DNA of 64,000 bases from Wolfiporia cocos (taxonomy: Eukaryota > Basidiomycota > Agaricomycetes > Polyporales > Phaeolaceae): NCBI GenBank assembly GCA_029448655.1, contig JACCLO010000008.1, positions 1,798,001 through 1,862,000 of the forward strand, given 5' to 3'. The notes under the pieces are model-generated. The model saw nothing but the letters and a program-made list of their open reading frames with translations. It was not told where the DNA came from and made no database searches. Shown here in pieces: positions 11,723-22,045 of the stretch; the first letter of the stretch is position 1; each line of letters opens with the position of its first letter. The position numbers and the translations under genes were made by a program.

Positions 11723-12432
11723 TGTTACGGTTATTTCGAATTTTTCGAACGCTGGCGGAACTCACCATTGGGCGAATACGATACAGGGGCTTGTTGCGCA
11801 ACCAACCCCCTGGCTACTCGTGACTTGTACTGGGCGCATCCCCAGTTGTATTAGCATATAGGGCACGTTTCACCTTTGGCAGATCCAATTCTGCCCTCGT
11901 TTCATGTTTATCATTTATTAGCTGACAGATGGTGTTCAACTGCCATCATCATTCCTATCTATCGTCTCAGATATATCAATCCATACTTATCAAACGTTTG
12001 GCACTGTAGCGTAGATAGTATCGGTGACATCTGGGATAGACTTGACCCCTAATACCTCACATAGTATATAACCTCATGTATTTATTGTCGAGGCTCCTCA
12101 GCTCGACCTTGTTGTACAAACAAGAAGTCTTATACTCATTCTCAAACGTAGGAAACTACGCTCAGTATTTCTCACTCGAGCAACCGAACAACTAAGTCCC
12201 CGAAGTACACACTGGCTTCTCGGACTTAGGCGAGTCTAATATTCAACTAGACTCGCATTTAAACAGATTATATCCTCTAATGCGTATTGGATATTACACA
12301 ATCTCCTAGGGACTTCACCTAGGACTTGAAGGCATCTAACGAATATTTGCCTTGCACATGGCAACGTGCCTACGTGCAGAAGAACGTTATATTTGCGACT
12401 CGAATATATGAATGGGTATTCAACCCGTAACA
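11723..12432 (+). repeat. L-type LTR, probable 3' LTR of J
   Basis: A 710-bp LTR with termini TGTTACGG and CCCGTAACA, preceded by a purine-rich AGGAGGGAGCTGA (11710-11722) that fits a polypurine tract. TATA-like GTATATAACC at about 12064 gives plus sense. The flanks GCTGA and ACTAG differ, as expected for the 3' end of an element rather than a solo LTR. A second copy lies at 29052-29760. Assignment to J rests on adjacency only, as J's 5' LTR is outside the window. Confidence 0.65.
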
Positions 12433-12900
12433 ACTAGGTCCCTTGGCTCGCCACTGGGGTTTCTTCTTGGGGTCTCCCCGTCCCTTGATGAACTTGTTAT
12501 AATTGTTCTTGTTGATGGACGCTTGTTTCATCCAGTCAGTGAGGGTTTGGGCCCCCTCCGCCTGGTGGTCCTCCTGCGCCCAGTGGTCCTCCTGGATTGC
12601 CTCCTGCACTGCCTGTCGGATTACCACTGCCGCCTGGGGGACCTCCGCTCCCGGGGGGACCTCCCCCTCCAGGAACTCCTGCTCCGGTGGGGTTTGTTCT
12701 GCTAGTATTTCCAGATAGTGGATTATCAGTCATCTGAGGGGTATTGGCCATTCCCCCTGTGCCCTGGCTTGTGCTGCTACTTCCCAAAACAGCACTTCTG
12801 CCCAGGGTTGTACTTCCCACACCCATGCTTCCTCCCACGGGTGTGGGGTTCGTTGTCTGTCCTCTGAGTTGTCCATCTAAGTACTAAAGGGCCGTGGATT
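12433..12900 (-). pseudogene. Gag-like fragment
   Basis: The minus strand encodes a Gly/Pro-rich low-complexity segment (GGGGPPGSGGPPGG near 12640) and, in another frame, a basic tail with NKNNYNKFIKGRGDPKKKPQW (12440-12510). Such linkers are common in fungal Ty3/Gypsy Gag, but no core domain, knuckle or catalytic motif is visible. It stops at the L LTR. The family is not identified. Confidence 0.35.
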
Positions 12901-14639
12901 GCGTGGGAACTGCCATGTGCTTTTCCACGTGTGCCACATGCTGTCCGTCGTCCCATAAGGCTCGCGCCACCGACCCGGGAAGTTGGCCAGTGGATTCCCA
13001 TGCCCAGCGCCTGCAAGGCGCGCATGCCAGTTGCAAAGGTGTTACAAGTGAAGCGACGACGAGGCCGAGCGTCAGCGAGGTGGAGGAGTGGCTGAGTGAG
13101 CAGAGATAAACAACAACTCCTAAAGTACAAAATTGTGGCGAATCCACAGGTAATTAAGCTAGTCACCTGTTTGGGATATGATGATGCTTGGTGTCATTAA
13201 GTCCACGGCGGTTCCGAAGTGTTCAAAAGCGGTGCGCGTCTGCTCCCAAGGGTTGTTCGAGGATGGGGGTAGTTGTACCCACGAGGGGACGAGTTTATCT
13301 GGAGTTGGGATGGTGAGCTTTCGTGAAGAATCCAGTGGGGGGATCTCTCCACTTGTGTTTCTCTTTGTAGTAGATGTGTCTGTATATTCCGGGGAGCAGG
13401 TGGATCAACCGGTTCGGGAGATCCGGGCCAAGGCGTTGCATGGACTTGCACTTTTGATAAGTGAGTCTGTTAAGAGCTCGACCTTCTGTTACAGATCGAA
13501 TATCCATTCAGCTGAAATAACTAAGTCGAGTTACTCAGCGTATCGAGTAGCGCACTACTTGTCAGACTCGGCAGAGTCGAGCGTCGATATACTAGCTGCA
13601 GGCTTAATTGCTCAAGCCTTTGAGATCGAGTATACGGGGTTATAGTGTCCTTGGTACTGCTACCACTCAGTCCATAAGGTTAGTACGCTACGATAACTAA
13701 GCTGAAATGTTGCGGTTGAGCGCAACAGTGGCTGAAACGCAGAAGTACTGTGGTTAGACACTAGCCATCCGCTAGAACCTGATACGCTATGGGACTATGG
13801 GCACAGGGCTGTTGTATGTGAAACGAGGGTCGTTGAACAGGGAACCCTAGAAGTAAGTGCACGGCGATGCGGTTGAACGCTAAGTCCTCTTCTCCAGTGA
13901 GGCGTCAAAGATATACAAAATCATATGGACAGTAACACTCCCTGCGCTGTGCCATGGGATTTTGTAACGTAAATAGCCTGTACTGTAGATACCTGCCAAA
14001 ATATTCAGGAGGTTTTGAGGGACCACATTTGTGGACACAAGATTACAAGCTCAGCAACAGGTTGGGCGGACTCACAATTCAATATGATTAGTTATCATCC
14101 TTAAGTGACAATTGACATCAGTGGCGAAGCCGCGGGTAATCAAGCTCGTGGCGTTTGAGCGGCGTTGCAACTGGATTTTGGATGACAACGGGTTACGACG
14201 TGAAAGATAACATTACAACGGGATTTCGAAGTTTACGACATATGACTTGGGTCTATCTTATGTTCATTTGACAAATTCAGAACCCACTACTATCATAGCG
14301 GGAATTGCCATGAAGATCTCTGTTTCGTTATTGCATGACGTGCCACTAATATACTCGTACCCGGAAGAAACAGAGGAGACTCAAGGGGATAGAGTAGGAG
14401 AAAAACTGTTCCGTCAATGCTAATAGGCTCGAAGCAGTGACGAAGGGATGATGAGAGCGAGACAAAAGAGGAAGCCAAGGAAGTTTGGAGTGAGAATAGC
14501 AAAGAGAGGGCAATCGACAAGATATTGCAGGCTCGACAGCTTCTAAATCCTACCCGTTGATGATTTCAGGATCCGTTGCTGCCGACCTTCACCGCCCTGC
14601 TCCTGATGTTCCCTCGAAATCGATCGCCCAGTCGAACTC
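12901..14639. other. Degraded intergenic/repeat stretch
   Basis: No convincing gene was found. The ORF at 13178-13645 has no recognisable motif. A weak candidate minus-strand LTR could span 13468-14211 (sense start TGTTATC, end CTTAACA, 744 bp), with the Gag-like fragment downstream, but neither a TSD nor a self-complementary primer site could be confirmed. 14212-14639 is the 3' flank of the Crinkler-like gene. Confidence 0.3.
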
Positions 14640-17600
14640 CTAATCTGGTCCTATCTGAAGATCCTGTTTGATAATTTCCTCGAATTCCGGATCCTTCAGC
14701 CAGCTATAAGTGTCCTCCCTTCTCGTCGTCCACATTGGTTTGAGCCTTTGTACCGACTTCAAACTTGCGGAATTGTGGCGCGCATGTTCACTATAGAGAT
14801 TCCGACTACCGAGCAGAGCGGCGTACGAGTTGGACGCTTCAGCCGTAACAATTGGGTATTGATCCGGGGAACAGCCCTTGATATCAATGAAATAGCGGGG
14901 ATGCTGTGCATATTTCTTTGCTGCACGTTGGGGATTCATTCGGGGTTCAACGCAAGAATCGGATTTCGGACGACTGCCGAGCTGCATGAGTAGACCGATA
15001 TATGGCCGGTCGTCTTTCGAAGTTCGCGGGAAAAATCCCCTGCCACCGTTCATCTTCTCCTCCTTGATCGTCACTGCTGAGTCGCTCCGCTTGTTCTTGC
15101 ATTGGATCAATAGACCCGTCATCGCATTCTCACACAGCTTGTCCTTCGAGTTGAGGAGCACAGGAATGATGCAATCGATTACGTCTTGATTAGGGGCGCA
15201 CTGCATGGCCGCTCCTCGGGCGAGAGCTGCCCACGCACCATAGGAGTTCGAGACGGACATGTCTTCGTTCCTCACGAAATGGGTAAAATGAACAACCGCA
15301 TCTTTGAAAGCGACCTCGAAGGTCTTCGTGGGCGACGGTATGTTCTCAGGAACCTTATTCTTGACCTCCTCCAGCTTTGTAGCACCGAGTAGAGCTTCTA
15401 TAAATGCGAAGAGGCTAACAGGCTTAGAGACAGATAGCCCGTCGCCGACCCCGTATTCCTTCTTAGCTGCTGCATCGAATGCCTCTGTCAAGAGTATGCG
15501 CATAATCAGCTCTCCTCTGTTCCCTCTCTCGAGAAGGCCACAATTCACGGCTGAAGCAATTATCGATATTGCCGATTTCTTGAGCCGAGCCATGGCGCGA
15601 AAAGCCGCTTCCGCAAGAATGGGCTCCGAGGGGTATCCTGACCAAAGATATTCGCGGTGTTTGGGAACACTGTATGCGATTCGCATGTTTGACGTGACCA
15701 TATCTACCGTCGTCGTGCGTGCCATCTCTTGGGTTATATTGAAGTCCAGCAACAGCCTAACAGAAAGGATAGCAAGCCTCGCACGGTCAAGATCGGTGCT
15801 TGTGGTGGAGATTTGGTCGCTGAAGTCATTGGTGCCTGTGAGTTTGGCCATGGCAAGAGCGATCAGGCTTTCGCGAACTCCGTCATCTCCATTTTCATAG
15901 AGAGTTGCCCACCTAGTGAATCCAGCTCGTTAAGATATCAAAATGGGTTCAAATGAATGGAAGCTTACAGAGGACGGCCGAATCGACTTATGAAAGACAG
16001 CTGACACGTGTCCTCCAGTGTACATTGGCCAGCCTCTATGAGATGCTTTCGGTTAAGCAAACAGTCGAAGGGTAACTCCGTATATGGAGCTTGTAGCGAG
16101 TTGTATTCCACCTGATGCAGGCGCATTGAAGCATGCATAGCAAGGGAGGCTGCGAGTTCGTGTAGACTGGAGTTGGTCGATAGAGTGACAGCGAATAGGG
16201 TTAGGTGACGTATGCGGTTCAATGCGGATAGCAGTGCGTCATATCGCGAACGGGGACGATTCTGTGTGTCGTCCTGCGCTGCAGACTCCTCTTGTGTCTG
16301 CAACATGGACTTCGCTAGTGTTTGCGCTTCATCGAAATAGACTACAAGATCTAGCGAGGTCTGACCATCGTTTCCGTCTAGAGTTTGGCGAGGAGTCAGT
16401 GTCTTGAGATAATCTATGAGGGAAGAACCTGTGGCCACTGTGTCCAGGGCTTGGCGCTTGATCTCATCGGCAGTAGCGTGTGGAATGTACTATGTATACG
16501 CGAGTCAGGGTTACAGCAAGGAATGTCGAAACGATGAACGCACAGTAATCCGCTTTATCACGGACTCATACAAAGACGCCCTATTAGTTGTAAGGTAATC
16601 CCACCAAACCCTCGCGAGATCACATTCGTCCGTGTACTGATCCTTCGTAAGTTCCTTCATGACCTCTTCCACGCGAGAAAACAGATGCTCGAAGAATATG
16701 AGATATCGCAGCAGCACATCTTCATAATAAGCGGCGTCGTTCTTGAGCAGGAAGCTGACGACCTCTGTATCAGCCGGAGGGTATGGAAGGCCTGTACGGC
16801 CTTTGGTCGCAGCTCTTTCTGAGAGGGTGAATTTACTCACCGCTCTTGTCATTCGGCTGCCTGATACAAAAGGGAATGGTGAAGATTAGTTTGGCCATTT
16901 CGTCAACCGTACGTGATTTGCCAGTGCCTGAGCTTTGAATGATGGGTAAAGTATTTGCATAAACATATGGCTCTTGACCCTTGGGCCTGCACTCCGAATT
17001 CATCGTGCGGATTTCGTTCAGCAGCAATTCGTGCGAAGCACCCGCGTATTCTTGTTTCCATGCTTTCGCGACAGCTAATGGCATGTCAGCTGGCATGCTG
17101 CAGCGGCACAGACATCATTTCATCTCACCTACACCTGTTAAAACAGGTCACGCGTCAGCGTCGGCTGTGAACTCAAAAGTTATGATACTTACCCTGTTCA
17201 GCCCTCAGCTTGTGAGGTACGGTTTGTTTTTTTGGTTTTTTGGTCACTTCGATGTGGAGATCACCTGGTTTGGGGTGCAGAGACGAGCGGTGAAAAACAA
17301 TGCACCACACTGCTCATTTGGACGCACATTGCTCGCGGAGCTTCTGGAAAGACCACGTCTCCTTACAATCTAGGAAAACGTCCCTCAGATGTGGGTGCTT
17401 CTCCCAAGCCTCGCTCCAGGTCCCTGCTGCGATTAAAGGAGATTTGGTGTTCTTGTAGGCATCGACAGACTCCGAGAGGACATGTCGAAATAAGCCACTA
17501 TCGTCAAAAATTGACCCGAGCGCGGGGGGGATTCGTTCGTCAAGCTTTCGATGGACTTCAGGTGAGATTACAGAATGAATTTGAGAGCCTGCCGACGCTC

Positions 17601-18266
17601 TTGAACGATCGGAGTGGTTTGATTCTGGTCCAGTGACGATGAGCCCCAATTCGAGCGACCACGCCATGATCATGGCGAACGCGAGGCTCACCGCCGCTAA
17701 CTGTCCTCGGTCGATCGCCACTAACCAATTTCGGCGAACCGCCGGTTCCTATCTTCGGCCGCTTCGGGTCCTCTGGCTTGTCTTCCGTGCTGTGCCGTTT
17801 CCGAGCTGAGACGTCGTCATTACTACGACGAGATGTGAAGAAAGAGCAAAACTCACAGGGCATATTGAGCTGCACGATAATATCCACCAGTTCGACTTGG
17901 CCCTCGTTCCCAAAGGAAGCCATCTTTGTCATATCCAGCTGTGTCGCGATAGCATCGAGGCCCGGCTTCTGCAGCTCCTTCAATCTGTCCATCAGGATAT
18001 CCCATGCCTTTCGCCCTGCCCCGTCCTCCTTGGGAAGAGGCTCTTTGGGCTGTGGAAGCTGTAAGAGTCGTCAAAATGCAGCAGAGATCATGGCTACATA
18101 CCTTCCAGAGAATAATGTTCGATGCATCGACTTGTGGCCGCCTCTCATCGCCGATAGCCCTCGCAAGGGCAGTACACGAACGAGCATTGCGGTCGATGAA
18201 GACAGATAAAACCGGCTTGGGATCAGGGTCATAAAGGAGATAAGATATTTCGAGCATATCAGACAT
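14640..18266 (-). CDS. Crinkler-like P-loop NTPase, eight exons, apparently intact
   Basis: The model has exons 18266-18102, 18058-17857, 17805-17692, 17624-17328, 17089-16841, 16791-16544, 16489-15969 and 15912-14640; all introns are GT-AG and phases agree, giving 3069 nt and 1022 codons before the stop. Residues 1-60 resemble the ubiquitin-like Crinkler N-domain (SVFIDRNARS..., ending ASNIILWK). Walker A is SSGTGKS around residue 314-318; Walker B is VVYFDEAQ around 474-481. Family knowledge (Crinkler/CRN-type proteins): ubiquitin-like head plus NTPase, often with a nuclease-like tail, in oomycetes, chytrids and mushrooms. The C-terminal ~430 residues match nothing I can name. Role in this fungus unknown (effector or inter-strain conflict are inferences). 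Not broken by any transposon. Confidence 0.82.
18102..18266 (-). other. Crinkler-like N-terminal domain (exon 1)
   Basis: The first exon alone encodes the 55-residue head that begins MSDMLEISYLL and ends SNIILWK, with the pattern hydrophobic-strand, D/E-rich loop, helix, then LWK. This corresponds to the ubiquitin-like fold that defines Crinkler N-termini. The 43-nt intron follows directly after the Lys codon (GTATGT...TTACAG, 18101-18059). Confidence 0.7.
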
Positions 18267-18675
18267 GATGGAGCGAGTGAGACCTTGAGCGCCTATGCAT
18301 GTGGCGTCCTTGTTCGTGTTCGAGTTACGGGTGCCAACACTCTTGGCTCGTTACTTATGAAGAAATCTGGACGGAGTCATACTGTAACCTGCTCACCCCT
18401 ACGTTCATCACCTTTCGGAGGATAGGTCTTCTGCGGTTCCAGCAAGGCTGGAATCTGCTCCGAGAAAAATTGGGACGTAACTCACGTGCATTCGCTCACG
18501 TGCAGTCTCCCGACGCGTTCGCGCGCAACTCTAGCCTACGTTCTAAGCTCTAGCGAGAACTTGAAGATGTTTGTAGATAGTTTTCAAGTATATTTCTCAC
18601 GATCTATACTGCATTCATATTGTAAACAAACAAGCAACTATAACTGTTGCGCCGAGATCAAGAAAAGTATATCAC
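18267..18675. promoter_or_regulatory. Intergenic region upstream of the Crinkler-like gene
   Basis: About 410 nt between the minus-strand Crinkler-like start and a plus-strand small ORF, which suggests a divergent promoter region. No TATA box or known operator is clear. ORFs here lack motifs. Confidence 0.35.
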
Positions 18676-18938
18676 GTGACCCTAGAGGACAATTTCCTGC
18701 TCACCGGCTGCCTCAGCCCGTGTATGAACCTGTGCTTTCGACACGACACTGTTATTCAGATGGAAGACTCTCCTGGGGACTCTACTGTCGATCAAAACTC
18801 CGAACGAAAATGTCAGCGCTGTCGCAAGCAGAAGCTCGTTGCGGAGTTTCCTTCAAAGAAGCGCAATGACTCTAATGGCCAGGAGCAAAGTATGACCTGC
18901 CAAGTATGCACATTGGCCAAATTAGCCCACAAGCAAAA
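18676..18938 (+). pseudogene. Small CxxC/CxxC protein, 3' end cut off by element E
   Basis: The ORF from ATG 18676 contains RKCQRCRKQKLVAEFPS followed by TCQVCTLAKLAHKQN: two CxxC pairs about 30 residues apart, so a likely zinc-binding module, with a K-x2-EF-P signature between them. At 18939 the LTR of element E begins (TGTCACAAGC), so the last ten codons of the apparent ORF are LTR sequence. No family is recognised. It could be a transcription factor fragment or a recognition domain. Confidence 0.5.
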
Positions 18939-19311
18939 TGTCACAAGCCGATTTCTTTCGCCTAGCCAGTGACTAGAGCCTAAACCCTTATCTTATCTAA
19001 GCGCGCGCCTAAGCAGTCACGTGCAAGACCCCGAACACCCTATCACGTGCTGTCAGCCCCCCGGACACTCTGTGCCGTGTACCTACACCCATTATAGGGT
19101 TTACCATAGTATCGGACTCTCAGCTTACGTAATAACTATACAGTAGCCAAACAATGTACAAACAGTAGAATAGCATATATACTGGCTGACGAGCAGGGTA
19201 GCACCCCAGACTCGTCTTGGCTTTATACGCCTTGAGTAGCCTCAGACTTGGATTGCGCTGAAACGCGAGTAACAATCCCCTGAGTAGTTGCTTGAAGTGT
19301 TGCTTGTGTCA
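18939..19311 (+). repeat. 5' LTR of element E
   Basis: A 373-bp LTR with inverted termini TGTCACAAGC and GCTTGTGTCA. TATA (TATATACT) is at 19176; 32 nt downstream AGACTCGTCTT (19208-19218) is the predicted RNA start. The same bases in reverse complement, AAGACGAGTCT, lie at 19313-19323 immediately after the LTR, which fits a self-primer site. Confidence 0.8.
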
Positions 19312-20081
19312 TAAGACGAGTCTCCACCCCAAGTAGCGGTTTACCCTACACAACCCCGGCGCACTAGGGGCAAAGTGCACCTTTCCTCTGCTCTTGTTGA
19401 ACTTCAGTTCTCCGAGCACGCGATCGGTTTTCATACCCGCCACATCCCAGGGTTAAGGGATTAGAGTTCTGGGGGAATTTTGCGAACAGCGTGTAGGAGA
19501 CCTCTCCTACCATTGCTTCTAAGCTACTGGACCAACACCGTGCAACGCGGTTGTAAAGGTCTTGGGTTACAACCCCACCACAGTAACTGTGCACCCAACG
19601 CGTAATAATCAAAGGCGTTAAGGGGCCCTGTGGCAGTGTACAGAGGCACTGGTCGTCTATTTACGGGCCTTACTGCCCCGACAATACACGCATTACCGCG
19701 CCCCCGTTACTATAGAACCCAGCGCGTAACCCGCGGACTGAAGAGGCAGGAAATCGCCTAATACTGTACCGGCACTTGCCGCCATACGGTAGAACCTTTT
19801 ACACGCCCCACCACACAGGCGGATAGTTCCTGTGCCCCTGGTATCCCGGATTAGCTTCGGGGCTGGACGAGGTTTTGGAGGCTGCGTTTTCTCGCCGGCT
19901 TTGGGAAGAAAACCCCTTAGCGTTTCTTGGCACATCTCCGAAAAGAGGTGGACGCAGTTTGTAGTGGATTGAGACTTTCTAGTTACCACCCCGATAGCTC
20001 TTTGGAGGCGCCACAGTGGGCAGGTAGCGGTCTTAATCGCGACTACATCTTTTCTACACATACACATTAACTTTACGTACA
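19312..20081 (+). promoter_or_regulatory. Leader of element E with self-complementary primer site
   Basis: 770 nt from LTR end to the gag ATG. The primer site is 19313-19323. No ORF of E is recognisable in the leader; short minus-strand ORFs here lack motifs. Long leaders of this kind are shared by F, G and I. Confidence 0.6.
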
Positions 20082-21535
20082 ATGGCCGCCCAACCCCACG
20101 GCATCGAATACATCCGCAATCCTCGACCCCCGCAAAACCCGTTTGAAGCCCAAACCCCGGCAGACGTCCCGCTCCCCGCCTCGATCGACCTGTTCCACCC
20201 AGGGCAGTGGGTGAATTACCAAGTACACGGATTGCCAGAGGAGTTCTCCCTCCTCTCGGTGGCAGACAGCATACACGCTCTATGCCAACAGGTTGAGGTC
20301 GCCCCGGTCCACACCGAGACAATAGGTGAATACCGGCCTGCCCACTCACTCGTTCTCGGTGGGTCGGTGGAAGACCAAGGCCCCGGCATCGAACACCTCG
20401 AACAAGCGTTCTACCTGGCTAGAGAGCAATCCAACACCGTCTGGGGAGCGAGTCCACTCGCACATATCGACTCCCCACTGGCTTTCCAATGGGCATTCCC
20501 CCCAAACCCGACAACGGCAGACTTTGGTATACGGTGCCAGCAGGTAGCCCAGGCTATGGTAAACGCAGGAACTTGGTCACGGGACACGTCGGCGAAATTC
20601 CTACGGGAGGCACAACGGTTACAGGCTGACGGTCTCCAAGCCGGAGATGCGGCATTGCTACACAGCCAAGCACCACCCCCCATCAGGACACCAATCTCGG
20701 CAGCAGAAAGTCGGTTCCGACCGGTAGAAAACTGGGTTCGATCGGTGCACATGCACTCTCCCCAGCGGACGCCGCTCGGATCCCGACCTCTCCCCACTCC
20801 TCCGACTCGTGGAAATTCCCGGCAGACAAACCCATTCCTGCCCAGCTACACACCACCGGTACTCATGGCCCCAGCTCCCGTTCACCCCGACAACTTCGCT
20901 CAGGCAGCCCGTCCGCGGTCACCCCCTGCCAACACAGAACGTGCCCGTGAACACCTGGGGAGCCGCGCCTCTTCAGGGAACTCGTGCGTCTATGTGGAGG
21001 CCAATGAAACCGGCATCGTCGCAATGGGACGCATACTCGATACTGCCCGAACCACGGCCTGACCCCCGGTACAAGTCAAAAGTCAGGGAACCGGAGGCCT
21101 TCACCGGCACCGGATTTACGGACTGGTACATGCGGCTCCAGTTGTACATCGACGACAACGCCCCCATCCTCTTCACCGACTCGAAGAAGGTGGGCGCGGC
21201 GATCTCGTTGATCCGCGGTCCTAAGGTCGGTTCATGGGTAACAGCGTTCACCAGGGAACATTACCTGGGAGGACAATGGAGGGTCAGCTGGCAACGGTTC
21301 GTCAGGGAACTGCACCAAAAGTTCGACGACCCGGACCTGGAGAAAAAGGCAGCGGTAGTGGCAGAGCGACTCACCATGACGCTCGGTAAAGGCGAGGAAT
21401 ACTTCCAGGAGTTAGAACGACTTCTGGGAGAAGCCAAGTATGACAGGGAAAACCAGGTGGTCCACAGTTGGGTCACCAGGGCTATCCCCAAGGACATTTA
21501 TTCCTTGGTTCACCAAGCCTTTGTCGCCGCCACCG

Positions 21536-22034
21536 TGACACAGACTAATGTCAATGCTTACTTTACTAGTGACGTTGAAGGGGGTCGGGCTAGTAAAGGC
21601 TATACAAGCTAGAGACGAAGTCGATTGTAGGCAGACGCTGGTTAAGCCATAGGACTGAAAGTCGAGGTGAATAGAACTGAGGTCTTAACGCCTCAGAGCT
21701 CCAGTATATATACATGCATGGTAAGACCCCTAATATTCCGTAGGACCCGTAGTACCTAGTATCAGTAATCTACCATGTGATCTGTGTGTAAGCCCGGGTG
21801 TCGCCCGAGGCTCTCAGTCAGCCTGCACGTGACTTGTCACATGCTCAAGAATCCGGACTAATGTAATAGACCCCGATGGAACTTGCCAGAAGGTTCCAGG
21901 TCTAGAACTCATGGACCTCCAACCGTATCTAAGGTTTCGTAAGTACCTATCTACTTGGACTTATATGTGATAATGCTAGAATAATTCGTAGAAGTCTAGG
22001 AAAAATGACTAAAAATTAGGAAAAATCTGTGACA
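21536..22034 (-). repeat. 3' LTR of element I
   Basis: 499 bp; plus-strand TGACACAGACTAATG to AAAATCTGTGACA. Immediately to its right, TTACCCCCTCCTTAA (22035-22049) is the reverse complement of a polypurine tract ending GGGGGTAA. Confidence 0.92.
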
Positions 22035-22045
22035 TTACCCCCTCC

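Noticed and set aside
11723..12432. Reading as a 5' LTR of a plus-strand element to its right
   Set aside because: No primer site follows; what follows is minus-strand Gag-like sequence, while a purine-rich tract precedes it.
13178..13645. 155-codon plus-strand ORF as a gene
   Set aside because: No motif, no start context, and it lies in decayed repeat-like sequence next to a possible LTR.
18939..18972. Last codons of the CxxC ORF as native C-terminus
   Set aside because: They are the first bases of the E LTR (TGTCACAAGC...).
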